Position numbers and translations under genes: made by a program | Assembly: GCA_019054805.1 (NCBI GenBank) | Contig: JAHQIY010000011.1 | Coordinates: 1,865,001 to 1,929,000 of the forward strand | Length of the DNA stretch: 64,000 nt | Source: Brachionus manjavacas | Lineage: Eukaryota; Rotifera; Eurotatoria; Ploima; Brachionidae | Direction: 5' to 3' | Shown here: positions 52,777-62,929 of the stretch, in pieces | How the letters are laid out: the number at the start of each line of letters is the position of its first letter | Numbering within the stretch: the stretch's first letter is position 1 | The notes under the pieces: model-generated | Told to the model about the DNA's origin: nothing | Databases searched by the model: none | Seen by the model: only the letters and a program-made list of their open reading frames with translations

Positions 52777-55700
52777 ATGTCGAATCAGACTGATAACAGC
52801 GCAGCGTCACCGCTTCTATCTCAAGGCAAAGAGGAGTCCAAGCACGACGTGCAAACTACGCCTGTCATTATTGCCTCAGTGGTCAACACCTCTCCGGGAA
52901 AGTCAAAAGATCAGTCAAATGAGCAGCCTAATGAGTACAGATTTGTTCATCAGCGAATTCCGCCCAAGGCAGGAAATCTCAAATTTTTGCTTTCTATTCT
53001 TCTTCTCGGATTCCAGCTCCTATTCATCATTCTCTTTGCTCTGTTCGCAAACTATTCAGACAAAGCCGATAACTCTAAGTATCCAGGTAGCAAAAAAAAT
53101 TAAAAAAGAAAAAATTTTTAGAAATTTTATATACAAATAACAAATTTTTTTCTAGTGTATGAAGACTTGCATGCCATTGCTCTGCTAGGATTCGGCTTTA
53201 TTATGACATTTTTGAAACGATATGGCTATGGCAGCATTGGATTCAATTTGCTTTTGGTTGCTTTTGTGATTCAATGGTCGCTGTTGGTTCGCGGTTGGTT
53301 CGCTTCATCGTCCGATCAAATGTTTAATTTTGGCATCAATTTGGAAAGCTTGATCAATGCCGATTACACAGTTATTGCTGTATTGGTCAGTTTGGGTGCG
53401 CTTTTGGGCAAAACAAGTCTTGCTCAGCTCTTAATAGTCGCGTTTATTGAAGTAGTGGCCCAAGTAGTTAATGAATTTGTGAATATCAGAGTTTTGAACG
53501 TGTACGACATAGGTCTATCGATGCATGTGCACTTGTTTGGTGCCCTATTTGGTCTGGCAGTGTCGAAATTTCTGCATTTTCATGGCGTCAACAGTCAAAA
53601 ACAAGCGCCAGTCTACCACTCGGACCTATTTGCTTTGATTGGAACATTGTTCTTGTGGGTCTATTATCCAAGTTTTAATAGTTTACTAGCTACTGGAGCT
53701 GACAGACAAAACAGAGCTATTGTTAACACACTTGCGGCTATTTCGGCTTCTTGTGTGGTCACTTTTGGCATATCATCACTTGCCGGAAAAGGAAAATTGA
53801 ACGTATTGCATGTTCAGCATGCCACAATTGCTGGTGGAATTGCCATTGGAAGCGTTGCTGATCTTAAAGTTCAAGTTTACATAGCCCTTATTGTTGGATC
53901 TTTTGCTGGTTTGATATCAACCATTGGATACAAGTATATCGATGTAAGATTTAATTAAAATAATTTTTGTAAGGAAATACATTTCTTAATTAAAATTACT
54001 AATTGATCTTTTTCCTTTTTTTACCATTGTCGCATTAAAAAGTCTTCAAGTCAAAGTCAGTACTTGAAGTCGAAAAATTTAAGAATTAAAAAAATAAATC
54101 AAAATCCAAAATTTAATTAATAATTTTAGGAAAAAAAATATTAAAATTTAATTTTTCAAGATTCTCTTAGACAATTTTTTTTTGTCTCAAATTAATCATT
54201 TAAAAACATTGTTTACTAATAATGATAATTATTAATTTATTCATAGTTTCAACTTTTTCTTCATTTTTATATAAATATCTATTATTTATATGTATAATAG
54301 ATCTCCAAGAAAAAAAGAAATCATTTAGCTTTAAGAGTAATTTTTTTAAATGAATTAATTTGAAAATGTAAGTCAACTTTTTGAAGGCAAACACAAGTTC
54401 ATGATAAAATGTAAATTTCAAATCAAAATTTTTAGAATTAACTTAATAAGAGAGTATTTTTATCAATTTTTTTTTAATAATAAATGACTAAACTTTATTA
54501 AAAATGATTTGTTTAAATTTTAATTTGAAAGAAAATTATATGAATTTTTATCTTAAGTAAAAATAAAATCTTAATCAAAATTTTGAAATTTTGCAACCCA
54601 AAATATATCTTTGTTTTGCTGTAATATATTTTATTTAAGGCCATATTTTGGATACCATAATGTGGATTTTTTATTTTAAAATGGTCTTTAAAGTTTTCAA
54701 ATAACGATTTTAGAAAAATCATTAAAGATTAATTAGAAAGAAAAAGATTTTTTTAAACTAAAATAATAAACATTTTATGTTAAATTAAAAAAAATAAAAA
54801 AAAGCATGAACTTCAAGTTTCCCTTTTTGAAAGATGATGAAAAGGAAAATAAAGGTCAAAAAGAAAAGTTTAAAAATTTAGAAATATAATTTTAAATCGA
54901 ATTAAATTGTTTTTACCATTTTCCAGAGATCAGTTATTTATTTATTTTATTTTTCAAACCAAACTCAGAATTTTTAATTATTTGTACCTTATAAATCTTA
55001 TAGTACTTTTCTAACCCATTTGTAACTAAAATGATTTTTTATTAAAAAAATATTAATTTCTAACAAAACTAGGAATTTTTAGCAAAATTTAAAACACTAT
55101 ATATCTTGGCTAGAAAACAATACAAAATAAAAACGAACTAAATAAAGTGTCTTTTTTTAAAAAAAAAGTGTCTTTTTTTAATTGACGTATTTGTTAGGCT
55201 CTTGCCTTAAATGATGAAAATCTGGCTCTTTTCTGAGTACGAACCAAATAAGCGCCTTCAGTATCTACCAGGAGTTGTCTTTTATTTGATGCTTTTGAAG
55301 TAATAAAACTAAAGTTTATTATTTATTTCTCAGTTAATTTAATTTCAAATTTTTAAAAATTATTTTTTCAATCTGGATCTGGGATAACCAATATTTTTTA
55401 TATTGTTTTAAATAAAAATTAAACATATTTTGATTTTATTAAAATTAAAAATAAATAAATATTTTAAAGCCATTGCTGACTCGTGTTGCCAAATTACATG
55501 ATACATGTAGTGTTCAAAGCTTGCACGGATTTCCAGGCTTGATTGCTGGCGTTGTGAGTGCAATTTTTGCAGCCTGCTCCACTTTTGGTGAATACAAGCA
55601 CGAATTGTATGAAATTTATCCGGCTCGAGTTCCAATGGTGAACTCGACAGAATATTTTGATCAAGGAATTATGGTCGAAGATGGAAAAGGAAGAAGTGGA

Positions 55701-55958
55701 CTAGAGCAAGCTGGATTTCAATTGATCGCAATAGCAATCACTGTTGGAATATCGCTAGTAGCTGGTGCCATTACTGGTTTGTTGCTACGCTTGCCACTAT
55801 TTGAACAACTAATTGAAGATGTGGAGATGTTCGACGACGAGGCTCAATGGGTCACCCCCGACGATTATGCTTTGAAATTGACGTTCGCTAATCAATATTC
55901 AGAAGAAGAAAAGAAAGCTGATGATAATCAAGTTCAAAATGAAGACACCAAAGTTTAA
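52777..55958 (+). CDS. Rh-type ammonium transporter
   Basis: Three exons, 52777-53086, 53156-53943 and 55470-55958, give 528 residues, longer than the usual 450-480. A hydrophilic N-terminal tail of about 66 residues precedes the first membrane helix (residues 67-91); an N-Y-S sequon follows at 92. Family blocks are clear: LGFGFIMTFLKRYG, SLINADYT, LGALLGKTS, SDLFALIGTLFLWVYYPSFN, DTCSVQSLHGFPG. Rh glycoproteins are trimeric 12-helix membrane channels for NH3/NH4+, and possibly CO2. Both pore histidines are present (H229 in MHVHLFGA, H385 in SLHGFPG). H325 (VQHATIAGG) replaces the Asn found in most Rh proteins (IQNATLAGG). The C-terminus is acidic and charged. Introns are 69 and 1526 bp. AATAAA at 56100. 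I cannot say which vertebrate Rh group it is closest to. Confidence 0.95.
54030..54080. repeat. AAGTC-repeat scrap of a hAT-type element
   Basis: AAAAAGTCTTCAAGTCAAAG and the following bases resemble the subterminal region of the hAT MITE families in this window. No terminal repeats or target duplication remain. It is in Rh intron 2. Confidence 0.3.
55144..55183. repeat. Short tandem duplication
   Basis: AAGTGTCTTTTTTTAA occurs twice in a row within Rh intron 2. Confidence 0.5.
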
Positions 55959-56105
55959 GACTATTTTTAAATATTTTTATTTGTATGAAAATGTTTAATT
56001 ATAGATATTTGTATTTTGATTGATTTTTTAAAAGTATGTTTATGAAATGTACTAGATAATTTTTTTTCTATAATAGAATTCGATAGTTTTTTTTATCTAA
56101 ATAAA

Positions 56106-57205
56106 TTTTGTAGCAATTTTTTGTTTTTTAATTTTACAATAAGAAAAAAGATCGGTTTTCCGAAATAAAAATTTCGTTGATCAAAAGAATTTCGAATAAT
56201 TTGCAGACTAATTTTAAATTTTTTCAAATATTTAAAGGTAAGTGAGAATATTTGGACATTTTTCAGTGATTTATGAAATTCAAAAAAGGCTTGTTTTTCT
56301 TCTGATTAATGTTTTAGGTTTTTTTCAATAATCTTTCTAGTTCGTTCCACGAATTCGAAAATTTTCTTTTATTATTTATTTATTTAAGTTTTAATTTTTA
56401 AAATTGTACCTTAATCGCGCACAGTGTACAAAAATAAAGTCAGATTTTGAATGGAATTTGATCCAAAATTTGCAATCAGTCAATATTTAGAGAAAAAGGT
56501 GTTTGATGTATAAATAAAAAAATTTTTAACAAATGAACAAAAAATTTAAAGTCTAGTTTTTTAATAGTTATTAAATATTTAAAATTTTAATTATTAAAGC
56601 ATAAAAGGTCAAGTCTCGCATGATAAAAAAAATCAAGCATCAAAAAATAATTCTTTGTTACACAAAAAATGTCTCCAGATCAAAATAACTTGTAAATTCT
56701 TTAATCAATTTACTAAAAATTTAAAATAAATCATAATTTGAAAATCTGTTTTTTTAGTGTGTATTGGCATAACACAAGCGTTCAATGAACATGAAACCTG
56801 AAACTTTAATCGAAAAAGGGTGTGATGAGTGTAAATATTGATTTAATCAATAGAAAGCAGAATTTTTGAATTATTTTATTACATTTAACCTTAAGTAATC
56901 AAATCTATTTACTTTTTTTTTTACAATTTTTTTTAAATTAACAAGAAATAAAGCAAAACAATTAAAATTGAAAATTAAAATGCTTCCTTTTGAAATTATT
57001 GCACTATTTGAAAAATTGAAAAATTCATATTTTGAGCAAATTATAAAACAAAAAAGCATCATTAATTTATATTTTAGAAAAATATAACCAAAAAAGCTTG
57101 AAAAAAATAATAATAAAAATTTTCTATTATACTTTTGAAACCATTATCTGAAAAACTATTTTTTTTAAATTTTATTAAATTAAACTATAGCTATTTAATT
57201 AAATT
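56106..57205. other. Spacer between convergent Rh and NmrA-like genes
   Basis: AT-rich and non-coding. It contains the 3' flanks of both genes. Confidence 0.45.
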
Positions 57206-57213
57206 TTTAAAAT

Positions 57214-58104
57214 TTAAGAAAACTCATTTAAATGATTTCGGATAAAATTTTCATAATTTGACCACTCTCCAGTCAATTTTTTTACATCGTTAGTAAAAGG
57301 AACGCAATCTCTATTATCCACCATAAATTCAAAGACTTGACTGACCGCTTCAGGCATAAATTTTTTGAATTCTTCTTTAGCTATGGGCTCAAAGGTGATT
57401 TTTTTTTCAAAAACTTTTGAACATATTTCGGCCAAGCGTTCTCCAGTCAATTGTTCAGGTCCATTCATCTCGTAGAATTTTTCATGATGTTCATCCTTAT
57501 TAGTAGCTACCAAGCATGCTGCAGCGCATCGACCAATATCTTTAGTGTCAATATACGGGCATAAAATGTCCGGAAAATTGTACACTGAAGTTTTGACCGC
57601 TTGTGCCACATTTGAAATCGTATTTTCCATAAATACTCCACCTCTTAGAATTGTCCATTTCAGGTCCTTTTCTTTTCCATATTTTTCAAGCAATAATTCC
57701 GATGGTTTAAATCTGGCTGAAAGAAGTGATATTTGTTCTGGATAATGAACAGTCCAGGATGCAACAAGAACAATATACTTCACATTGCTGGCCACTGCTG
57801 ACTCTATCATATTCTTAGTCAGTCTGGCATCATCATCAATTCCTCGCTTTGGATCATGTGGTGTCACTATCAGAGCATATTGAGCTCCTTGAAACGCCTT
57901 GTCCAAAGTGTTCGGTTTATCAGCATCGCAGCCGACTACAATTTCAATGTTAGGAAATGAACTTCGAAAGGGTTCAGCTTTTTCTTCTGAACGGAATACT
58001 CCGCGCACGCGAACCCTTTTAGGATACTTGCTGACCAATTCTTCTATACAAGCAGACCCTGAATTGCTGTTTGCCGTAAATATGCTAATTATAGGTTCAG
58101 ACAT
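57214..58104 (-). CDS. NmrA-like NAD(P)-binding protein (atypical SDR)
   Basis: An intronless minus-strand frame of 296 residues. The N-terminus IISIFTANSNSGSACIEEL is a Rossmann beta-alpha unit, with TANSNSG where the family usually has GATGNTG; only the last Gly remains, so cofactor affinity may be altered. Further family blocks are VVGCDADKPNTLDKAFQGAQ, ALIVTPHD, YIVLVASW (the strand before the usual active-site region), WTILRGGVFMEN and YIDTKDIGRCAA. The last third, MNGPEQLTGERLAEICSKVF, is the typical C-terminal substrate or regulatory lobe. NmrA/HSCARG proteins sense NADP redox state or act as reductases on unknown substrates; there is no catalytic YxxxK. Cytosolic, no signal peptide. 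The start at 58104 follows AT-rich sequence and fits the family N-terminus. Confidence 0.88.
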   Translation of the reverse strand: MSEPIISIFTANSNSGSACIEELVSKYPKRVRVRGVFRSEEKAEPFRSSFPNIEIVVGCDADKPNTLDKAFQGAQYALIVTPHDPKRGIDDDARLTKNMIESAVASNVKYIVLVASWTVHYPEQISLLSARFKPSELLLEKYGKEKDLKWTILRGGVFMENTISNVAQAVKTSVYNFPDILCPYIDTKDIGRCAAACLVATNKDEHHEKFYEMNGPEQLTGERLAEICSKVFEKKITFEPIAKEEFKKFMPEAVSQVFEFMVDNRDCVPFTNDVKKLTGEWSNYENFIRNHLNEFS

Positions 58105-58109
58105 TTTTT

Positions 58110-59985
58110 AGAAATAATTTCTATTTTAGAAATATAAGCAAAGTAAGTATGCAAAAAATAATTATCAAAATTTTGTTGATTTCAAGTGACTAAGGAATTT
58201 TTAAGTTCTAGATAATCTTATTTTAATTCATGTCTATTTCGTTTAAATGGAAGCAGTTGATTTTTGATGGAACTTTGTTGTTTTCTTAACCCACCCCATT
58301 TACTGTTAATTTTCTGGCTGGAACCTGGGAAAAAAATATTTTTTGCTTCAAGACAAAAAGCTTTTTTAATAAGATAAAGATAAAAAAATCAATGCATAAT
58401 TTTTAATCATAATAGAAATATTAAAACATTGAACATAGAAACTTTTTTATTTCATTCTCTTCAATTTCTAAAAAACATATTTAGAAGAGTTTAATGAAAA
58501 AAATATGGACAATACAAAAAAAATAAATATTATATAGAGAATTAAACAGGGATTTTTTGACTAAAATGGTTAAATTAAAAATAAATAAAATAAAAATATT
58601 CAATTGAAACAGATAAATAATAAAATTTAACGATTATCTTTTATAAATTTAATTAATTTGTAAGTTTTTAAAAAATCTTTGATAATTTTTTAATAAAAAC
58701 TTTAAAAAAAACATAAAGGAAATATTCAGTTTTGATGTTAAATAGATATTAATTTTTAAACGATCAATATCACGGAAAGATTAATTAAATGATTTAAAAT
58801 TTGATTCGAATTAAAAAAAAATAGTTCTATAATTTTTTTCAATTGATTGACTCATGCTTGTTTGTTAGTCACCATGTTATGATTGTCAAGTCAAGTGGTT
58901 GACTTTCGTTTTATTTTGCTTTTCTTTTTTTTATTTGTATCGAGCTAAATGAAAAAAATAAAAGAAATAAATAAATATTTAAAAAAATAATGATAAGTTA
59001 ATTCAAAAAGATTTACAGGGTTACTCATGCTTAAATATTTGACGGGTAAAAGAAGAAACTGTAAGAAAGTGACTATAAAATGGAATTGGATATTATCTCA
59101 TTAAATTATCTATTTGTATTCAAACAGAGCTCTATCAAAGAATTAATCAATAGCTAATGTCCTAAACAAATTGAATTAAATATTTAAAATAAAGAGTCAA
59201 AAAAGGAAAAAGTTTACATGTAAACAACCTGATAAACAGAAAGAAATTTTATTTGAGGTTCTTTAGGAATAAGTGACAGTTATACAGTGAATTGAGCACT
59301 TAATGTATCTAGAATTTATATCCATTCCTACCTGGAGATTTTTCTAATGATACTAAAACAAGATACAATCAGACTTGTATAGAAGTCTCAAGTTACAAGT
59401 CAAGTGAAAGTGAAGACTTTGACTTGTTTCAAAAATTTTAAATTATAAAATAAAAGAAGATTCTAAAGTTCTTGCAGTTTGACCATTAACTAAGCTACTT
59501 ACTTCAAAAATCACATATTCAAAAATCTATATTTTTTCTCGACGGGAGCTTTTATTTATTTTCTATTAGTAAAACAAATTGCTTAAAATAAGAATTTTAA
59601 ACAATTTTAAAAGGTAAAAATTAAAAAAAAAAATTTATCTTCTAACTCTATCTTTTTGTTTTACGCCAAATTCCTTGAAAAAAAAAACCTTCAACAGTTA
59701 CCCTGAAAAAACATTAAATCATCAGCTTTTCTGCTGACTCAAAGATAATTAAGAATTACACTTTTCACGTATCTCAGAAGTTAGACGATTCGGAATGCTG
59801 ACAAATATATTTATCACTTAGCTAGCATCTTGACTTTATTATAAGCTTGTGTTCTTACACGAGTATTTATGTATAAATAAGAATTCCATTTTTTTGAATT
59901 CAAAACGTTCAATAACTTAAATAAACCTTTTAAAAAATAACATTTTATCTATTAAAAACCAGTTAAAATTGGAAGCAGCGATAAA
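58110..59985. other. AT-rich spacer with a hAT-like end
   Basis: At about 59368 CAGACTTGTATAGAAGTC begins a stretch of AAGTC repeats resembling the left end of the hAT MITE families. No matching right end was found, so it is a fragment. Otherwise no gene recognised. Confidence 0.4.
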
Positions 59986-59989
59986 ATGA

Positions 59990-61330
59990 TCTCCTATATG
60001 GGACTCAAAAGATTTCTCGGAAAAACTTGGTGTACAAGTGCTGGTACACTTGATAAGAAAACAAAAAGAATCTTTTGAAAATGAATATCAGAGATTATAT
60101 GACGATAGCGATTTGGAAATAAAAACGAAACAAAACAAAGTGAACGAAGATCAGAGACGGCTTAGATCAGAACCTAAAGAGTATTGAACTAACGTCAAAT
60201 TTTGAGGAAAACATAATGAAATTTCAGACTATTGCAAACAAAAAAAAATAGAGTGGTTCGAATTAGTCTGGTTCTTTCTTGAAGTCTTTGACCCAAGAGG
60301 AAGGGCCGAATTAAAGAGTAATGATGCCATAAGTCATGAAGAATTCTTACAAAGAGCCCAAGTCTTGCCTTGAATAGTTGTGCCCAAGGCTGTCAGTTAT
60401 TTATGACAAATTTTTTTAATTATCTTCTATTATGAAATCCGCCAAAATTAGAAAAGAATACGTCTCAAAATTTACATGTTTTGCACTGATCGTACCCAAA
60501 CTAAATTTATGAACAAAATTATTGAAAGAGATCATGTATTAAGGAATTTAAAAAAAGAAGCAACTGTTAGAAGAATAAAAAAAAATCTTTTTAAAAATGA
60601 ATAAAGATGAATATTTTTTGAAAAATTTTTACAAAGACGTAGAACAATATAATGTATATTTATTCGAGTAAATGTTTTGAAGAAAAATGAACGACTTTAG
60701 AAACTGATCTGCTGGTGATTTGGAACTAAATAACAACGCCCTAGGTGTATGATTTTTGGAAATAAAAATTTTGATAGAAGAATCCTATCCTGAACAACTT
60801 CGTAATATCTAAAAAAGCAACTAACAACAAGTTAATACCAAAAATAAAATAGAACTAATTACTGAGAAGAAAATTCCAATCAGAATTAAAGTATGGATTA
60901 CTATCCCAGGGATACAAAAAAAACACCAAACTATGTCCCGTGGCACGATTACTATAAAAGGTCTCACAAAAAAATGTCAATTTTATTGGAGAGGATTCAT
61001 TTAAAAAATAAATTAATAGATACTTTCCCACAGCATCGATTAAAATAGTCAACGTAAAAAATAACTCAGATACAAAAATGTTGTATGAATCGATAAAACT
61101 TTTGACCATAAAATTGATATAAATAAAAATTTATTCATTGTAAAATGGAAAATTGCCGGCGTTAAACATAGTTTATGGGAACCAATTGAAAGTTTTCTGG
61201 ATCCCAAACTGATAGAATCAAAAAGAACATTGAGAAAAAAAAGAGAAGAATTAGAAAAAAGCTTTCAATTCACCTTCTGCTTAAAATATTTTAACATTAA
61301 GGCCAGCCTGTTTTTATTTCCTATTGTATT
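59990..61330 (+). pseudogene. LTR-retrotransposon-like relic with chromodomain
   Basis: Left part (60045-60375): a frame with stops reads ESFENEYQRLYDDSDLEIK, then after stops HNEISDYCKQKKIEWFELVW and FDPRGRAELKSNDAISHEEF, possibly Gag-like. Right part (about 61085-61270): DKTFDHKIDINKNLFIVKWK and IAGVKHSLWEPIESFLDPKL, which matches a chromodomain (F-V-W...WEP-EN--D--L). Just before it, frames with KGLTKKCQFYWRGF recall the region after the integrase core. This arrangement suggests a Ty3-type element with a chromodomain integrase that has lost its reverse transcriptase. No LTRs were found. Confidence 0.5.
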
Positions 61331-61334
61331 ATTA

Positions 61335-62385
61335 GGACAGAAAAGAATATATGTGTGTGATACACCAAATAACAACAATTTTCTAAGATTCATCCATTAA
61401 ACCTTAGAGATGATTGTGCCATTAAAAGCTCAAAAATAGAGACTTTATTGCATTCTGATTTGTATTTCTTAACTCTCTTATTTTAAGTTCTATTTTCTGA
61501 GAAATATCCATCTCTTCATTTCCATCTTCTCTATGAGCTCATTCAATTCTTTAAATAAAATTTTTTGCTAAGTTCGTCTTGTGTGTTTCTTTAGAGCTCC
61601 TTCAATGCATTTTTTGTCATTTTATTGGCTAATAACCTTTTCATGAAAAGCTTTACTTCCATCTTTTTTATACGGACTTCACTTAGAAGATTACTTGATC
61701 ATGATGTTTTTGAAGATTAAGTATTTTCTTAATCATTGTAGTCAGTTGTTTGCAAATTTTTTTTTGACTTTTTGTTTGACAAAGGTTTCAAATCCATAGA
61801 AAAGTGTTAGTCTAATAAACATTTTATACAAGTGTTTTTTAATTTTTGTTGCTAGATATTTATTATGAATTTGTAGATAATTTAATGTATAGAATGTTTG
61901 AAGGCCAATTTTATTCTTGTAACGATTTGGTCTTTGTAATTGTTTTTATCATTAAGAATAACTACGACATATTTTATTTTATTGACACATTTAATTTCAT
62001 AGTTATAAACATCTTCGGCTTTATATCAGTTAATTTTAGTTTCTTCCAAATATAATGAACACTCATTAAATAAAAACTCTTCTACTTAGGAGTAACCCAA
62101 AGTCAATATGGCTTAAAACCCAACTAAATACTAGCCAACTTATTTTATAATAATTTTGAGATTGATTAATATCCTGAAAAAAATTTATTTCAAGTATCCA
62201 AATTATGAATATAAATGTCAAAAATCAATTAATTAATAATTATTCTTGAGTGAAATTGACAAGACTCTGATAGGGTTTAAAAATCCCTTGGGGACTTATT
62301 CTACATAAATTTATTATAATAATTGGATATAAACACTTAAATATTGTAAACACAACTTTGATATATCTCGTCCTATGGTAAAAAA
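61335..62385. other. AT-rich spacer
   Basis: No supported gene. The hydrophobic frame 61846-62055 is low-complexity and not considered real. Confidence 0.4.
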
Positions 62386-62394
62386 TTTCGGAAT

Positions 62395-62675
62395 TTCGAA
62401 CTAGTGCTTGATTTGCGAGGATTGAGCGGTGCGTGACGAGCATATTTAGCATAGACACAGGTAAATAAAAAACAAATACTGAATAGTTATTAGAAAAATT
62501 CTGGACGTAAATCGTCAAAAGAGTATACACATTAATTGATAAATAACATGTTATTTTTTACTTTTTCGAAACTAATAAATTATAATAAACATGCAAATAA
62601 AACATAACATTAAAGTTGAAAGTTACAACCTCGTTACTCGCAATTGTAAAGCCGTGCTTCCCTATCTTATCGATA
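62395..62675 (-). repeat. Dispersed repeat, copy 2
   Basis: Minus-strand copy of the repeat at 47185-47400, with about 60 extra bases between AATGTGTATAC and CTGTGTCTATGC. The shared ends are GATAGGGAAGCACGGCT and GCTCGTCACGCACCGCTC. The flanking CTTATCGATAAG at 62667 is a 12 bp palindrome. It lies immediately upstream of the hAT transposase relic. Confidence 0.65.
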
Positions 62676-62929
62676 ACTTAAAACGATAAAAATAATATAC
62701 CGACATTGTCAAATGGTATCGATACTAATTTATTAACTGTTCCGGATAATTTATTTAAATTACAGATTTGTTAAAATAATATTTAATTATTTAATAATTT
62801 TTTAAATGTTTTGTAAAAAAATTGCCGTTTTTTTATTATCTTTAATGAATTATTAGAAAAAAAACTTACACGCATGCTTTTTCTTGTGTTTATGCAATTA
62901 AAAAAAATAATTCAAAAAATTTAAAATGT

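Noticed and set aside
53087..53140. Extension of the first Rh exon to a stop at 53103
   Set aside because: The family requires joining at 53086 to 53156, which continues the conserved sequence; the extension is intron.
60855..61109. 84-codon minus-strand frame
   Set aside because: It is the antisense of the retrotransposon relic that reads as chromodomain on the plus strand.
61846..62055. 69-codon hydrophobic plus-strand frame resembling a membrane protein
   Set aside because: Composition is Phe/Ile/Asn-dominated as expected by chance in AT-rich DNA; no start context or relatives.
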